Translations under genes and position numbers: made by a program | The notes under the pieces: model-generated | The model's database searches: none | Told to the model about the DNA's origin: nothing | Seen by the model: only the letters and a program-made list of their open reading frames with translations | Source of the DNA: JOPF136 sp035541255 | GTDB lineage: Bacteria > Acidobacteriota > Terriglobia > Acidiferrales > UBA7541 | DNA length: 5,271 nucleotides | Reading direction: 5' to 3' | Assembly (NCBI GenBank): GCA_035541255.1 | Contig: DATKNR010000064.1 | Location: 1 to 5,271 of the forward strand | Shown here: piece after piece, positions 4,509 through 5,271 of the stretch | How the letters are laid out: every line of letters begins with the position of its first letter | How positions within the stretch are numbered: the first letter of the stretch is position 1

Positions 4509-5271
4509 CTAGTCGGCCGGAACCTGCGCTGCGGCGCGGGTGCGAGTGGCGGGAAGCGCCGCCGTGAACCTCAGCACGCCATCTTCGAGAGGGGCCCATT
4601 TCATGGTGAGCATGTCGAGAATGTAGTTCTGCCGGATCCGCCAGGGCTTGCAGGCCCCCTGCTTCGGCAGACCTTCCGCAGCCCTCTGAACATATCCGGA
4701 TGTAAGGTCGAGCAACGGCCTGGCTTGGAGAGACGTGGAATCGCAGGCGGGCATGCAGGTGCGATAGCCGTGGCGATCCATGTGGCGCAGCAGGCGGCAG
4801 ACGAAACTGGAAGACAAATCCGCGCGCAGCGTCCAGGAAGCATTCGTGTAGCCGACGCAAAACGCGAAGTTGGGAACATTGCTCAGCATCAGTCCCTTGT
4901 AGATGAAGGTCCGGCCCGGCTCGACGGAAGTTCCGTCCACGCTCAGCCGGACGCCGCCCAGCGCGAGCATTTGCAGCCCCGTCGCGGAAATGATGATGTC
5001 CGCTTCCAATTGCTCGCCGGATTCGAGGCGGATGCCGGTCTCGGTGAATGATTCGATCTGTCCCGTAGCCACGGACGCGCGTCCCCCACGGATGGCCCGG
5101 AACAGGTCAGAATCCGGTACCAGACACAGCCGCTGGTCCCACGGCTCGTACTTCGGCCTGAAGTGCGGGTCCACCGGGTATCCCTGGGGCAGGCTCTTCG
5201 CCGCCCCTTGCTGGAGCACTCGACGGGCGAAGTGGGGCGCACGCCGGCTCACCTGATAAATCCCCATGCTG
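4509..5271 (-). CDS. FAD-dependent monooxygenase, EthA-like (C-terminal part)
   Basis: The C-terminal half (253 codons visible) of a flavoprotein monooxygenase of the FMO/Baeyer-Villiger group, closest in my memory to mycobacterial EthA (about 490 residues). These enzymes use FAD and NADPH to insert oxygen into ketones or to oxidise sulfur or nitrogen. EthA-like blocks include GYPVDPHFRPKYEPWDQRLC (5180-5121), the DLFRAI...GRASV segment, the FAD-site strand IIISATGL (about 4991-4968) with its ATG motif, YKGLMLSNVPN, VGYTNASWTLRADL and PKQG..KPWRIRQNY near the end. The FAD and NADPH Rossmann motifs and the FxGxxxHxxxW fingerprint lie beyond the window edge, so the subfamily cannot be confirmed. 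The frame is open to the last base. The Met at 5267-5265 aligns inside the EthA-like sequence and is almost certainly internal, so this is a window cut and not a truncated gene. It is convergent with the secreted protein. Confidence 0.9.
   Translation of the reverse strand, partial: SMGIYQVSRRAPHFARRVLQQGAAKSLPQGYPVDPHFRPKYEPWDQRLCLVPDSDLFRAIRGGRASVATGQIESFTETGIRLESGEQLEADIIISATGLQMLALGGVRLSVDGTSVEPGRTFIYKGLMLSNVPNFAFCVGYTNASWTLRADLSSSFVCRLLRHMDRHGYRTCMPACDSTSLQARPLLDLTSGYVQRAAEGLPKQGACKPWRIRQNYILDMLTMKWAPLEDGVLRFTAALPATRTRAAAQVPAD

Noticed and set aside
3760..4860. 366-codon minus-strand frame across the secreted protein and monooxygenase end
   Set aside because: It overlaps two better-supported genes and has no domain, signal peptide or ribosome site.

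Overview
The window is a piece of a GC-rich bacterial chromosome (about 60% GC by eye). The best guess at its source is an Acidobacteriota-like soil bacterium. The grounds are the many secreted proteins, the short 'CCCGAGCGAAGTCGAGGG' intergenic repeat, which I remember as common in such genomes, and a small secreted orphan protein of a type I associate with that phylum. All three are inference; no marker in the window fixes the taxonomy.

Layout: (1) 1-239, the 3' two-thirds of a one-piece tmRNA gene (ssrA), ending in an encoded CCA. (2) 240-379, two and a half copies of a hairpin-forming repeat fused directly to the tmRNA 3' end. (3) 475-2337, minus strand, a secreted tannase/feruloyl-esterase family hydrolase with the CS-D-HC catalytic set and a calcium-loop motif. 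(4) 2338-2627, a divergent control region. (5) 2628-3617, plus strand, a LysR-type regulator of the BenM/CatM/CbnR type. (6) 3739-4302, plus strand, a small secreted protein of unknown function. (7) 4303-4508, a convergent gap. (8) 4509 to the window end, minus strand, the C-terminal half of an EthA-like FAD monooxygenase (Baeyer-Villiger/FMO type), cut by the window edge.

The most informative part is the divergent control region. It holds a perfect ATAC-N7-GTAT dyad, the site known for BenM/CatM regulators, centred almost exactly 65 bp upstream of the start site predicted from a perfect TTGACA box facing the esterase gene. A second site with one mismatch lies next to it and touches the regulator's own weak promoter. 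The regulator carries the BenM-like recognition segment AQPPLSRQI. The simplest reading is that an aromatic-acid-sensing LysR protein activates a secreted esterase that frees aromatic acids from plant polyphenol or hydroxycinnamate esters, and also controls itself. The regulator's own transcript may be leaderless.

The monooxygenase could in principle supply esters for an esterase, because Baeyer-Villiger enzymes turn ketones into esters. Here, though, it is a separate transcription unit and its link to the esterase is speculative. I saw no transposase, CRISPR array or defence system. The undescribed elements worth attention are the tmRNA-fused repeat hairpin, the regulatory switch and the orphan secreted protein.
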